From Hyphomicrobiales bacterium (lineage in GTDB: Bacteria > Pseudomonadota > Alphaproteobacteria > Rhizobiales > NORP267): 43,745 nucleotides of DNA. Numbering within the stretch: the stretch's first letter is position 1; every line of letters begins with the position of its first letter. Where the stretch lies: the NCBI GenBank assembly GCA_030688605.1, contig JAUYJB010000168.1:1-43745 (forward strand), written 5' to 3'. Positions 16,248 through 25,628 of the stretch are shown in pieces. Below the pieces are notes generated by a model. The model ran no database searches. It saw only the letters and a program-made list of their open reading frames with translations, and was not told the origin of the DNA. The position numbers and the translations under genes were made by a program.

Positions 16248-17312
16248 ATGCGCCGAACCGCAACTCTATTCTTCACCTTATGGGCGATGCTGGCAGTGGG
16301 GGCGGCAGACGCCGGCCCGGTGCTGCTGTTCGATGCCAAGACGGGCAATGTGCTGTATGCCAGGGAGGCGATGGCGCCGTGGGCCCCCGCCTCTCTGACC
16401 AAGCTGATGACCGCCTATGTGACGTTTCGCGCCATTCGCGACGAGCGGCTCAAGGAGGATCAGCGCATCCCCTGCTCCGCCGAGGCACATGCGCAGCCGC
16501 CGAGCAAGCTCGGCCTGCCGACCGGCGCCACGATTGACGTCAAAACGGCGCTTAAGGCGCTCATCGTCATGTCGGCGAACGACGTCGCGGTGATGCTCGC
16601 CGAGGCGGTATCGGGCTCGGTCGAAAAATTCGTCGCCGAGATGAACGCGATCGCGCTCGAGTTGGGCATGACCGGGACCTATTTCACCAATCCGCATGGC
16701 CTGCCGGCCGCGCACCAGATGACCACGGCGCGCGATATCGGGCTGCTCACCCGCGCACTGATTCGCGATTTCCCGGAATATGACGGGCTGTTCGGGCTGG
16801 AGAGCATCAAGATCGGCAAGCGGACGGTGCGCTCGCACAACAAGATGCTCGGCCAGTTCAACGGCGCTGACGGTATGAAGACCGGCTATATCTGCGCCTC
16901 CGGCTACAATCTCGTCGCCAGCGCCACCCGCGGCAAGCGCCGCGTGGTCGCCGTCGTTCTCGGCGCCAAGTCGGGCAATGCACGCCGCGCGGAAGCCGCC
17001 GACCTCTTGGAGCGCGGGTTCCAGGATGCGTGGTGGAAGGGGATCAATCCGAAAAAGCTCGAAGATTTGTCGCCACCCTACGAATATGGGTTGCTGCCGG
17101 AGCATATGGGCCCGGTGGTGTGCAGGGGCCGCTATTCTGACGGCGAGGATGCCTACGCGGTCGACGCCAAGCTGCGCGCGCAGCTCGAGGCGGAAAAGAT
17201 CACCCAGATCGCCAAGGCGCCCCGGCTCGTCAGCGCCTCGACCGTCAATCCGATGATCGATCCCGGCCCGGAAAGCGACGTGCCGATCCCGACCCTGCGG
17301 CCCGACCGCTAG
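16248..17312 (+). CDS. D-alanyl-D-alanine carboxypeptidase (penicillin-binding protein 5/6 type)
   Basis: The 354-residue protein has a short signal peptide (MRRTATLFFTLWAMLAVGAADA) and a peptidase S11 domain. Active-site motifs are S49-LT-K52, S109-A-N111 and K211-T-G213. It trims the terminal D-Ala from peptidoglycan pentapeptides in the periplasm. The region after about residue 250 differs from E. coli PBP5, and no clear C-terminal amphipathic anchor is seen. The next gene, a COG0523 GTPase, starts 11 bp after this stop and is likely cotranscribed. tRNA-Leu lies 64 bp upstream. Confidence 0.92.
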   Translation: MRRTATLFFTLWAMLAVGAADAGPVLLFDAKTGNVLYAREAMAPWAPASLTKLMTAYVTFRAIRDERLKEDQRIPCSAEAHAQPPSKLGLPTGATIDVKTALKALIVMSANDVAVMLAEAVSGSVEKFVAEMNAIALELGMTGTYFTNPHGLPAAHQMTTARDIGLLTRALIRDFPEYDGLFGLESIKIGKRTVRSHNKMLGQFNGADGMKTGYICASGYNLVASATRGKRRVVAVVLGAKSGNARRAEAADLLERGFQDAWWKGINPKKLEDLSPPYEYGLLPEHMGPVVCRGRYSDGEDAYAVDAKLRAQLEAEKITQIAKAPRLVSASTVNPMIDPGPESDVPIPTLRPDR

Positions 17313-17323
17313 GCCAAGCCGCC

Positions 17324-18448
17324 ATGAGCCCGAGTGAGCCAGGGGAGGCGCGGACGCCGATCCCGGTCAGCGTGCTGACCGGCTTTCTCGGCAGCGGCAA
17401 GACCACCCTGCTGAACGCGCTGCTCAAGGACGCGGCGCTCGCCAACACTGCCGTGATCCTCAACGAGTTCGGCGAGATCGGCCTCGACCACCTGCTGGTC
17501 GAGACGGCGGACGAGGGCATCGTCGAGCTGTCTTCGGGATGTCTGTGCTGCACCATCCGCGGCGACCTCATCAATACGCTGGAAGGGCTGCTGCGCAAGC
17601 GCGACAATCACCGCATCAAGCCATTCGACCGGGTGGTCATCGAGACCACCGGGCTCGCCGACCCGGCGCCGGTGCTGCACACCATCATGGCGCATCCCTA
17701 TCTGGTGCTGCGCTACCGGCTCGACGGGGTGATTACCACGGTCGACGCGGTCAACGGCGCGGCAACCCTTAATGCCCACGAAGAATCGGTCAAGCAGGCG
17801 GCGGTCGCCGACCGCGTCGTGCTGACCAAGACCGACCTGATGGAGGCCGCGGCCGCGGCGCTGGCGGCGCTCAAGGCGCGGCTGTCGGCCCTCAATCCGG
17901 CCGCCCCCATCCTCGATGCCGCAAAAGGCGAGGCGCGGGCGGCGAGGCTGTTCGAGGCCGGGCTCTACAATCCGGCGACCAAGCACCCGGACGTCGCCCG
18001 CTGGCTTGCCGAGGAGGCCTATCAGGCCGGGCACGGGCGCGAGCACGATCACGCGCGCGATGACGTCAACCGCCATGACGAGCACATTCGCGCCTTCACG
18101 GTGGCGATCGACGAGGCGGTTTCGCTGTCGGCGCTGGAGATGTTTCTCGACCTTCTGCGCGGCATGCACGGGCCCAATCTGTTGCGGCTGAAAGGTGTCG
18201 TGCGGCTCAAGGACGACCCCGACCGGCCGCTCGTGGTGCACGGCGTGCAGCACGTGTTTCACCCGCCGGTGCGGCTCGACGCCTGGCCCGACGCCGACCG
18301 CCGCACCCGGATGGTGCTGATCACCCGGGACGTGGAGCGCGACAAGGTCATGGGACTCCTGGAAGCGCTCGCCGGGCAACCCAAGGTCGATACCGCAAGC
18401 CCCGACGTGCTTGCCGACAATCCCCTGTCGCTGCGCCGTGATCGCTAG
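17324..18448 (+). CDS. COG0523-family metallochaperone GTPase (CobW-like)
   Basis: The 374-residue protein has a P-loop (GFLGSGKTT, residues 20-28), ETTGLADPAP, a VLTKTDL guanine-specificity motif and the metal-binding CxCC at C73-L-C75-C76 (SSGCLCCTIRGDL). A His/Asp-rich stretch at about 238-256 (GHGREHDHARDDVNRHDEH) precedes the C-terminal CobW domain. These proteins deliver zinc or other metals, and one subgroup (CobW) belongs to cobalamin synthesis. Which subgroup this is cannot be decided without a phylogeny. No zinc-regulated box was recognised upstream. It is likely in an operon with the carboxypeptidase and converges on tusA with stops overlapping in CTAG. Confidence 0.88.
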   Translation: MSPSEPGEARTPIPVSVLTGFLGSGKTTLLNALLKDAALANTAVILNEFGEIGLDHLLVETADEGIVELSSGCLCCTIRGDLINTLEGLLRKRDNHRIKPFDRVVIETTGLADPAPVLHTIMAHPYLVLRYRLDGVITTVDAVNGAATLNAHEESVKQAAVADRVVLTKTDLMEAAAAALAALKARLSALNPAAPILDAAKGEARAARLFEAGLYNPATKHPDVARWLAEEAYQAGHGREHDHARDDVNRHDEHIRAFTVAIDEAVSLSALEMFLDLLRGMHGPNLLRLKGVVRLKDDPDRPLVVHGVQHVFHPPVRLDAWPDADRRTRMVLITRDVERDKVMGLLEALAGQPKVDTASPDVLADNPLSLRRDR

Positions 18449-18666
18449 GCCTTGCGGATGGTGAAAATGTAGACGCCGTCGGCCTGGCTCTGAGCCACGA
18501 GCTCGTGGCCGGTCTCGTTGCAGAAATGCGGAAAATCGATGATGGCGGCGGGATCCGTCGCCTCGACCGTCAGTAAGGTGCCCGAGGGCAGGCGCGCGAG
18601 TGCCTTGCGCGCCTTGAGCACCGGTATCGGGCATAACAGCCCCTTGACGTCGAGCGTCTCGTCCAT
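18445..18666 (-). CDS. TusA-family sulfurtransferase
   Basis: The 73-residue protein has the TusA fold signature: LDVKGLLCPIPVLKARKAL with active Cys C12, a middle strand LLTVEATDPAAIIDFPHFC and a C-terminal YIFTIRKA. Such proteins carry a persulfide sulphur for tRNA thiolation, molybdenum cofactor or sulphur oxidation pathways. The start at 18666 fits the family; an open frame to 18786 adds 40 unrelated residues. The stop overlaps that of the convergent COG0523 gene by a shared CTAG. It is divergent from the acyl-CoA synthetase gene. Confidence 0.88.
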   Translation of the reverse strand: MDETLDVKGLLCPIPVLKARKALARLPSGTLLTVEATDPAAIIDFPHFCNETGHELVAQSQADGVYIFTIRKA

Positions 18667-18815
18667 GCCCTTGACCCGAACGTTCCGTCCGCGAGCTCGT
18701 CCTTCGCCCGCGGCGTTGTGTTTGTCAATGCGCGGGGCGGAAGCCACACTTTCTCGCCTTGCGTCGGGTGGAATGTTACCGTTCACCGCCGCTGTCGGAG
18801 CGGCGGGAGGAGCGC

Positions 18816-20615
18816 ATGGGCCTTTTCAACCGTCTAAGAAGCGTTCTCGTCTATGTGGCCGGCGCGGTCAGGATCCTCAGGCGGCTGAGGAAGGTGGCGA
18901 ACAACCCGCAGCGCACCTTCCCCGACGTGATGGACGACCTTGCGGCGCGATTTTCCGACCGGCCGGCGCTGATCAGCGATACGGAGCAGTTCACCTACCG
19001 CCAATATAACGAGCGCGCCAACCGCTACGCCCACTGGGCGCTGGAAAACGGCGTCGGGCAGGGCGAGACGGTGGCACTGTTCATGCGTAACCGGCCCGAA
19101 TTCCTCGTCGTCTGGCTCGGCGTGGTGCGCGCCGGCGGGGTCTGTGCGCTGATCAACACCAATCTCACCGGCCAGGGTCTCGCCCATTGCCTGAACATCG
19201 TCCGACCGAAGCACATCATCGTCGGCGCCGATCTCTTGGCGGCCCTAAAGACGGCAGAGCCGCAATTGCTCCAGGCCGCGCGCGTTTGGGTCGCGGGCGC
19301 CGCCGCTTCCGGCAAGGACAGCATCGAAGCGGCGCTGGACCGGCAGCCGGCAACGCCGCTCGCGGACGGGCGCAAGCCCAAGCTCAGCAACGACGATCCG
19401 TGCCTTTACATCTACACCAGCGGGACCACCGGCCTGCCCAAGGCCGCCAACATCAACCACTACCGCGTCCAGGCGATCATGAACGGCTTTTCCGCGGCGA
19501 TGAACGCGAGCAAGGACGACCGCATGTATGTCTGCCTGCCGCTCTACCATTCCTCAGGTGGCGTGCTCGCGGTCGGCTCGACCCTGACGGTGGGCGGCTC
19601 GGTGGTGATTCGGGAGTCTTTCTCGGCGCGCCATTTCTGGACCGACATCGTTCGCTACGACTGCACTCTGTTTCAATATGTCGGCGAGTTGTGCCGCTAC
19701 CTGCTCAACAATCCCGTCAGCCCCGACGAGACCCGGCACAGGATCAGGCTCTGCTGCGGCAACGGGCTGAGGCCGGACATCTGGACCGCGTTCAAGACCC
19801 GCTTTCGCCTGCCGCACATCCTCGAATTCTACGGCGCCACGGAAGGCAACGTGGTGCTTTTCAACCTCGACGGGAAGGCGGGCACGGTGGGGCGCATCCC
19901 GACCTATCTGAGAAACCGTTTCGTGACCGAGATCATCCGTTTCGATCTGGAGAAGGAGGTGCCGGTGCGCGGCGAAGACGGATTCTGCATTCACGCCGAG
20001 CCGGGCGAGATCGGCGAGGTGATCGGCAAGGTGGTCAACGATCCGGCGCGGCCGAGCCAGCGTTTCGAGGGCTATGCGGACGCCACCGAGAACGAACGAA
20101 AGATTCTCCGCGACGTGTTCGAGAAGGACGATGTCTGGTTCCGCACCGGCGACCTGATGCGCCGCGACGAAGAAGGCTATTTCTATTTCATCGACCGCAT
20201 CGGCGACACCTACCGCTGGAAAGGGGAGAATGTCGCGACCTCCGAGGTCAGCGAGGTGCTGACCGTGTTCCCCGGCATCCGCGATGCCAATGTCTATGGC
20301 GTCACGGTGCCCGGCTATGAGGGACGCGCCGGCATGGCGGCGCTGGTGGTCGACGACGGCATCGACCTTAAGGCGCTCTGCCGGCACGTCGCAGCACAAC
20401 TTCCCCCCTTTGCCCGGCCGCTGTTCCTGCGCTTGCAGGAGAAGCCGGCGGCGACCATGACCTTCAAGCAGAAGAAGATCGATCTGGTGAAGGAGGGCTT
20501 TGACCCCGCAACCGTCGCAGATCCGCTCTATTTCAATGACCCGGAAGCCGGCACGTTTACGCCGCTCGATGCAGACCTCCATGCGCTAATCCGCGCCGGC
20601 AAGGTGCGACTTTAG
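18816..20615 (+). CDS. Long-chain / very-long-chain acyl-CoA synthetase
   Basis: The 599-residue protein is an AMP-forming acyl-CoA synthetase. The ATP-binding motif is IYTSGTTGLPKAA at 199-211, with later motifs LEFYGATEGNV, WFRTGDLMRRDEEGYFYFIDR and YRWKGENVATSEV. The N-terminal extension and the spacing of motifs resemble the FATP/ACSVL branch (FadD6-like), which activates long fatty acids during uptake. The start at 18816 is fixed by GGGAGGAG shortly upstream; the frame is open earlier to 18759. A DUF924 gene follows 13 bp after the stop. Confidence 0.9.
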   Translation: MGLFNRLRSVLVYVAGAVRILRRLRKVANNPQRTFPDVMDDLAARFSDRPALISDTEQFTYRQYNERANRYAHWALENGVGQGETVALFMRNRPEFLVVWLGVVRAGGVCALINTNLTGQGLAHCLNIVRPKHIIVGADLLAALKTAEPQLLQAARVWVAGAAASGKDSIEAALDRQPATPLADGRKPKLSNDDPCLYIYTSGTTGLPKAANINHYRVQAIMNGFSAAMNASKDDRMYVCLPLYHSSGGVLAVGSTLTVGGSVVIRESFSARHFWTDIVRYDCTLFQYVGELCRYLLNNPVSPDETRHRIRLCCGNGLRPDIWTAFKTRFRLPHILEFYGATEGNVVLFNLDGKAGTVGRIPTYLRNRFVTEIIRFDLEKEVPVRGEDGFCIHAEPGEIGEVIGKVVNDPARPSQRFEGYADATENERKILRDVFEKDDVWFRTGDLMRRDEEGYFYFIDRIGDTYRWKGENVATSEVSEVLTVFPGIRDANVYGVTVPGYEGRAGMAALVVDDGIDLKALCRHVAAQLPPFARPLFLRLQEKPAATMTFKQKKIDLVKEGFDPATVADPLYFNDPEAGTFTPLDADLHALIRAGKVRL

Positions 20616-20628
20616 GAAGGAGTTTGTC

Positions 20629-21189
20629 TTGAGCGAGCAATCCGAGCACCGAGCAGGGTCCGACGACATCGTCGAATTCTGGATTAAGTCCGGTCCGGAC
20701 AAATGGTTCGAGAAGGACGAGGATTTCGACCGCGAAATCGCTCAGCGCTTCGGTGCCGTCCACGACGCGGCTGCGGCCGGCGCGTGCGATGATTGGCTGG
20801 AGAACGCGAAGGGCGCCATGGCGCTGGTCATTCTGCTCGACCAGTTTCCACGCAATATCTACCGCGACACGCCGCGGGCGTTTGCCGCCGACGCTAAGGC
20901 CCTTGCCGTCGCCAAGCAGGCGGTTGAGCGCGGTCTCGATCAGGCCTTCGAGCTGCCGCTGCGGCGGTTTCTCTATATGCCGTTCATGCATGCCGAAGAC
21001 CCGGCCATGCAGCGGCGCTGCATCGAACTGTGCGAGGCGGCGGGCGACGAGAACGGGGTCAAACACGCGCGCGCCCACGCCGCGATCATCGAGCGCTTCG
21101 GCCGCTTTCCCCACCGCAACCGCATCCTCGGGCGCAAGACCCTTCCGGAGGAACAGCGGTTCCTCGACGAGGGCGGCTTTGCCGGCTGA
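20629..21189 (+). CDS. DUF924 family protein
   Basis: The 186-residue all-alpha protein shows the DUF924 pattern: DDIVEFWIKSGPDKWFEKDEDFD at the start, ALVILLDQFPRNIYRDTPRAF in the middle, and RFGRFPHRNRILGRKT near the end. The fold is related to TPR-like helical repeats; function is unknown. The start is a TTG, supported by AGGAAGGAG at 20614-20622 about 7 nt upstream. It lies just after the acyl-CoA synthetase gene and probably shares its transcript. The end overlaps or abuts the GNAT-type gene. Confidence 0.87.
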   Translation: MSEQSEHRAGSDDIVEFWIKSGPDKWFEKDEDFDREIAQRFGAVHDAAAAGACDDWLENAKGAMALVILLDQFPRNIYRDTPRAFAADAKALAVAKQAVERGLDQAFELPLRRFLYMPFMHAEDPAMQRRCIELCEAAGDENGVKHARAHAAIIERFGRFPHRNRILGRKTLPEEQRFLDEGGFAG

Positions 21190-21217
21190 GGCGCATGAGG
21201 CAGGCGGCGGCGCGAAA

Positions 21218-22393
21218 GTGCCGGGCAAACTGCGCGTCGAGCGCGTCGAGCGCGTCGAGCGCGTCGACGGCGAGGCGCGGCTTGCGGCCCTCATTCCCGC
21301 CTGGCGCGCGCTTGCCACGGAGGCTGCGGAGAAGAACAAGCTCATGGAGCCGGCCATGGCGCTGCCGGCCTGGCGCCACGTCGAAGGCGGGACGGGCATC
21401 GGCTGGCTGTTCGTCTGGCGGAACGGCAACAGGGAGACGAATGGCGAGCGGCTCATCGCTGTTATGGCGCTCGCCAACCGGCCACCGTCGCCGGGCCTGC
21501 CGTTCCGAACGGCGGAAGTTTGGCGCCATGGGCTCGGCTATCTCGGAACGCCGCTGATCCACCGCCGCCATGTCGAAGAAGCCGTCTCGGCCGTGCTCGA
21601 TTGGCTGCAAGCGCGCGGGCACGGCCCGCGGCTCTTGCGGCTGCGGCAGGTCGGGGCCGAAGGCCCGATCTACGCCGCGTTCCGTGGCGCCCTCGCCGCG
21701 CGCGGCTTGCCGCTCATGGAATTCGAGCGTCATCGCCGCGCCTGTCTGAGCAGCGATCAGTCGGGGGCCCTCTATCTTCGTGCCGCGCTTGGGCGCAAGC
21801 GGCTCAAGGAGTATCGCCGTCTTGAAAAGCGCCTGGCGGAAAAGGGCGCGCTCAGCTTCCAACCGGTGACGGACGAGGACGGGATCGAGCGCGCCGCGGA
21901 GGACTTTCTCAAACTGGAGCAAAGCGGCTGGAAGGGCCGGCGCGGCACGGCGCTCGCTCAGGACGCTCATTCGCTTGCCTTCTTCCGCGAGATGATGGCC
22001 GGGCTGGTGGAGGAGCGGGGCGTTCGCATGGTCCGCCTGATGCTCGGCGACCGCGCGCTCGCCGTGGCCGTTCTGCTGGTCAGCGGCGATGAGGCGTGGC
22101 TTTGGAAGATTGCCTTCGATGAAGTCTATGCGCGCTTTTCTCCCGGCGCGCAGCTCGTGGTCGCGCTGACCGGCGCTCTTCTCGACGGTGGAGAGTTCCG
22201 TCTGGTCGATTCCTGCGCCGCGCCGGACCATCCGATGATCGACCATATCTGGCGCGAACGCATCGCGATCACCGATGCGCTTGCCGTCATTCGCCCCGGC
22301 GCGCTTCCGCCTGGCGCCATCTTCGCGACCGTGCGGGCGGCGCGGGCGGCACAGGCGGCGGCAAAAACGTTTCTTGCAGGGCTACGGCGCTGA
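21218..22393 (+). CDS. GNAT-type acetyltransferase (CelD/BcsL-like domain)
   Basis: The product of about 391 residues carries an Acetyltransf_6-like (GNAT) domain: KRLKEYRRLEKRLAEKG, then FLKLEQSGWKGRRGTAL, and a C-terminal block with FDEVYARFSPGAQLV and DHPMIDHIWRERI. The KxxR...WKxxxGTA pattern is typical of the family linked to exopolysaccharide or cellulose clusters. The substrate is unknown. I use GTG at 21218, but TTG at 21179 has a GAGGG shortly upstream and would overlap the DUF924 gene by 11 nt. The first codons contain a 9-bp sequence repeated four times (RVE RVE RVE RVD). Confidence 0.78.
   Translation: MPGKLRVERVERVERVDGEARLAALIPAWRALATEAAEKNKLMEPAMALPAWRHVEGGTGIGWLFVWRNGNRETNGERLIAVMALANRPPSPGLPFRTAEVWRHGLGYLGTPLIHRRHVEEAVSAVLDWLQARGHGPRLLRLRQVGAEGPIYAAFRGALAARGLPLMEFERHRRACLSSDQSGALYLRAALGRKRLKEYRRLEKRLAEKGALSFQPVTDEDGIERAAEDFLKLEQSGWKGRRGTALAQDAHSLAFFREMMAGLVEERGVRMVRLMLGDRALAVAVLLVSGDEAWLWKIAFDEVYARFSPGAQLVVALTGALLDGGEFRLVDSCAAPDHPMIDHIWRERIAITDALAVIRPGALPPGAIFATVRAARAAQAAAKTFLAGLRR
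21233..21268. repeat. 9-bp tandem repeat, four copies
   Basis: CGCGTCGAG is repeated three times, followed by CGCGTCGAC, within the start of the GNAT gene. In frame, it adds or removes three residues (R-V-E) per copy without shifting the frame. Confidence 0.9.
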
Positions 22394-22891
22394 CTACGAG
22401 CCGTCCGCCAGGATGAGCGACCAGTACAGCTTGTATTTCGAAGTCGGTGCATAGGTGGCGGCGATGCCCATGCGGCGGGCCTTGGCGAGCAGCATGTTGG
22501 CGTTGTGCGGCGGGCTGCCGCGCCAGCCGCTGATGGCATCGGCGATGGTGTGATAGCCGGCGCCGACATTTTCCGCTGCCGCCGTGAAGCCGATGGCATG
22601 CGCCGCCAATCGCTTCGCCAGCGCGCCGTTGGAGATGTCATGGCCGACGCGGTCGTGGCTTGCCATGTCGCGGGCGTGCGCCGCTGCTGCCTTGGTCAGC
22701 GCCGGGTCGAGCACCAGCGGCGGCAGGCCGGCTTGCTGGCGATGCTGATTGATGAGGTCGCGCGCCGCGGCGGCATCGATCTCGACGTCCTCGCGCGCGA
22801 GGCTCGCATAGATCGGGGGGATGCCGCCATCCGCGCAGGCGGCAAGCAGCAGCGCCAAGGTGAGAAACAGAAAATGCCGCTTCGCCTTCAT
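22394..22891 (-). CDS. CAP-domain lipoprotein (SCP-like)
   Basis: The 165-residue protein begins with a lipoprotein signal: FLFLTLALLLAAC, lipobox LAAC with the lipidated Cys at residue 19. The rest is a CAP/SCP domain: INQHRQQAGLPPLVLDPALTKAAAAHARDMA, the His pair of the cavity in HDRVGHD, then ENVGAGYHT and GWRGSPPHNANML. Bacterial CAP proteins are exported; their role is not known. It overlaps the end of the upstream mechanosensitive channel gene by ATGA, so the two are translationally coupled. Confidence 0.9.
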   Translation of the reverse strand: MKAKRHFLFLTLALLLAACADGGIPPIYASLAREDVEIDAAAARDLINQHRQQAGLPPLVLDPALTKAAAAHARDMASHDRVGHDISNGALAKRLAAHAIGFTAAAENVGAGYHTIADAISGWRGSPPHNANMLLAKARRMGIAATYAPTSKYKLYWSLILADGS

Positions 22892-25500
22892 TCGGCCTCC
22901 CGGTTGCGGCGCGCACGGGCCTTCCCCGCCGCCTTGTTGTCGTCGCGGCCTCTCGCCAGCGCCTTCTCGATGCGGTCGATGTCGCGCAGATGAACGTCCC
23001 GCTGCGGGAACGGGATCTCGATTCCCGCTTCCTTCAGCGCCTTGTGGATCGCAAAGCGCAAATCGCTGCGCGTCGTCAGGGACACGTCGACATTGCTGAT
23101 ATAGGCACGCAGTTCGAAATCGAGCGAGCTTGCGCCGAAATCGTGGAAATAGACGCGCGGTGCCGGCTCGCGCAGCACGGAGGGGTGCTCATCGGCGCAT
23201 TTGAGCAGCTTCTGGCGAACCTTCTCCGGATCGGCGGAATAGCTGACGCCGACCGGCACGGTCACCCGGCCCACCAAGTTGGAGTGCATCCAGTTCTTGA
23301 CGACGCCGCTGATCAGGTCCGAATTGGGCACGATGACGGTCGCCCGGTCAAAGGTTTCGATCTGGGTCGCGCGCACGCTGATCTTGCTGACATAGCCTTC
23401 TTCGTTGCCGACGACGATCCAGTCGCCGGCCTTGATCGGGCGTTCGGCAAGCAGGATCAGGCCGGAAACGAAATTATTGACGACACTCTGCAGCCCGAAG
23501 CCGATGCCGACCGAAAGCGCGCCGGCGACGATCGCCAGATTGGACAGATCGAGGCCGAGAAAGGTGAATCCAACCGCCGCCGCGACGATGATTCCCGCAT
23601 AGCCGAAGGCAGTCTTCAGAGAATCGCGGATGCCGACATTGAAGCGCGTGTGCGGCAACAGGCGCTGCTCCAGCCAGCGCTGGATGGCCCGCGTGACCAC
23701 AAGGCCGATTAGAAAGATCGCCAGCGCCAGCAGGATGGCCGAAAACGAGATCGTAATGTCGCCGATCGTGAAGCCGAAAAAGGCGGTCCTCAGCCAGCTG
23801 AACACGTCCTTGGTCTCGATTCCCCAGGGTACCAGAAGGAAGGAGGCGGCAACCAGCACCAGGACCACGCGCAGCGCGCCGCTGAGAAGGATGCCGGTCT
23901 GGACGACGGCTTCACGGCGCATTCCGAACATCGTGGCGACCGCATCGCCCACCCCGTCCGCGGCTTCCAGCCCGTCGGTCAGTAGCGTGTCGACCAGAGC
24001 CAATGCCAGAATCAGGGTCGCAATGATGGCGCCGCCGACGACGAGCTGCGCGGCGATGAAGCTGGCCAGCGACAGATAGCCGAGGATGGCGGCGATCGGG
24101 ATGGCAATGACGCCGAGCCAGGCGAGCGCGGAGATCCATGGCCAACGGAAAAGGGTAGGCGGCGGCGTGTCGGGCGCTTCGCGCAGGTTCGAGGGGCGCG
24201 CATGCGTGAGGGCGATGGCCAGCAGGATGGCGATCAGCATGCTGGTCAGCACGTCCTTGGCGACGCTTACCGACAGCGGCGCGAACAAGACCCGATTGGC
24301 CGTGTCGGCGAATGCGTCGATCGCATAGACCGCGGCAGTGGCGATGATTGCCGCGTTGACGCGCCGCGCCGCCACGTCAGGGAGCGGAAACAGCCGCCAG
24401 GTCGGCCGCTTCGGCGCCAGCAGCACCCATGTCAGGCCCTCTATGAACACGAACAGGACGATCGCGCGCAGGCCCGCCGTGGCGAGGCGGTCGACGCGGT
24501 CGGGCAACAGGTCGAATCCGGAAAAAACCGCATAGAGCAGCGTCAAGGCAAGCGCCGGGACCGCCACGTTGAAGGTCACGAGCCACGCCGCGGCGGAGAC
24601 CTTGTGCAGGCGCGGGGGCTGGGTGCGCGCCGGGTCGCGGGCGGCGACGCGCAGCAGGAGCCGACGCACCGGCAATAGCGCCAGACCGAGAACGATCAGC
24701 GCACCGCCGATCGACAAAAGCGCAGCGGCGCCGAGCCGGGCGCTGAGAATCCCTGACCAATCGGACAAAAGCAACCAGGCCCGGCCGACGACCGTGGGTG
24801 CCGCATTCAGCGCATCGAGCCACAGGACCGGGTTGAGGGCGCTGCCGTGGCGCTCGAGAATGCGGTCGGTAAACAGGGTCCGGCGGCGCTCGGCAATGCG
24901 CGTGGCGAGTTGTTCGGAGCGCAGCGAAAGAAGCCTGCCCTGCTTGATGACGGCCTGGAGCGTGGTGAGCTGCTGGTTCTGCTCTTTGCGCTCGGCCGCA
25001 ATGAGCTCGCTTTCCGGCTGCTGTCCCTCGCCGGGCGGGGCCCCGAGTTGCTTCAGGCGCGCCTCGACCGCTTGCACCTGGGGGACGATCTGAGCGACGA
25101 GGGCCTGCGCCTGCGCCTGGACCGGGTCAATCTCCGCGCGCAGGGCCGCGAGTTCGGCGTCGGTCAGCCCCTCGCGCTGGATCGCCGCTTCGAAGCGGTC
25201 GGCGATGAGTTTCAGCATCTCCAGCGTTTGCCGGGCCCCGGCGATTTCCTCGCTAGCCGGGGGCTGCTCGGCAAGCGCCGGCGCGGGGGCGGCTTCGCCG
25301 GACGGGATCTGCGCCTCGGAGGTCTGCGCGAGGCCCGGCCGCGGCACCGCGGCAAGCAGCGCCAGCAGCGCCAGCAATGCCACCACCGCTAGCCCGGCTC
25401 GGGGAGCGAAAGCGCCTCGCCGCGCTGGAATCACTGTTTTACCGCTGTCGTCCAACGCGACATGCCTCGTGAGATTCGTTTTGTTTTTCGGGTGCGCCAT
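22888..25500 (-). CDS. Large mechanosensitive channel protein (MscS family, DUF3772 N-terminus)
   Basis: The 870-residue protein has an N-terminal hydrophobic segment (residues about 35-58), then a coiled periplasmic region (about 85-225) like DUF3772 seen in large MscS homologues. About ten hydrophobic helices follow. The MscS pore and beta domain are at about 640-830: AGALSVGIGFGLQSVVNNFVSG, LLAERPIKAGDWI and then GYVSKISVRATQIETFD, VIVPNSDLISGVVKNW. It senses membrane tension and releases solutes on osmotic downshock. It is transcribed divergently from the core-MetE gene with about 128 bp between starts and overlaps the CAP lipoprotein gene. Confidence 0.92.
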   Translation of the reverse strand: MAHPKNKTNLTRHVALDDSGKTVIPARRGAFAPRAGLAVVALLALLALLAAVPRPGLAQTSEAQIPSGEAAPAPALAEQPPASEEIAGARQTLEMLKLIADRFEAAIQREGLTDAELAALRAEIDPVQAQAQALVAQIVPQVQAVEARLKQLGAPPGEGQQPESELIAAERKEQNQQLTTLQAVIKQGRLLSLRSEQLATRIAERRRTLFTDRILERHGSALNPVLWLDALNAAPTVVGRAWLLLSDWSGILSARLGAAALLSIGGALIVLGLALLPVRRLLLRVAARDPARTQPPRLHKVSAAAWLVTFNVAVPALALTLLYAVFSGFDLLPDRVDRLATAGLRAIVLFVFIEGLTWVLLAPKRPTWRLFPLPDVAARRVNAAIIATAAVYAIDAFADTANRVLFAPLSVSVAKDVLTSMLIAILLAIALTHARPSNLREAPDTPPPTLFRWPWISALAWLGVIAIPIAAILGYLSLASFIAAQLVVGGAIIATLILALALVDTLLTDGLEAADGVGDAVATMFGMRREAVVQTGILLSGALRVVLVLVAASFLLVPWGIETKDVFSWLRTAFFGFTIGDITISFSAILLALAIFLIGLVVTRAIQRWLEQRLLPHTRFNVGIRDSLKTAFGYAGIIVAAAVGFTFLGLDLSNLAIVAGALSVGIGFGLQSVVNNFVSGLILLAERPIKAGDWIVVGNEEGYVSKISVRATQIETFDRATVIVPNSDLISGVVKNWMHSNLVGRVTVPVGVSYSADPEKVRQKLLKCADEHPSVLREPAPRVYFHDFGASSLDFELRAYISNVDVSLTTRSDLRFAIHKALKEAGIEIPFPQRDVHLRDIDRIEKALARGRDDNKAAGKARARRNREAE

Positions 25501-25628
25501 CGGTGCCGGGAAAATCGGGCCGCGTCAATAGCAGGCGGTGGCCGGGGCTCAACGATCCCGATGAGACTATTGCCGCAGCCGGGACAGCGGCTATTGTCGG
25601 CACGAGGGTCGGAAGAAAGGATTGCTTC

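Noticed and set aside
25501-25628. Possible SAM riboswitch upstream of the methionine synthase gene
   Set aside because: Only short CAATAG/CTATTG inverted copies are seen; no known SAM riboswitch core could be matched by eye.
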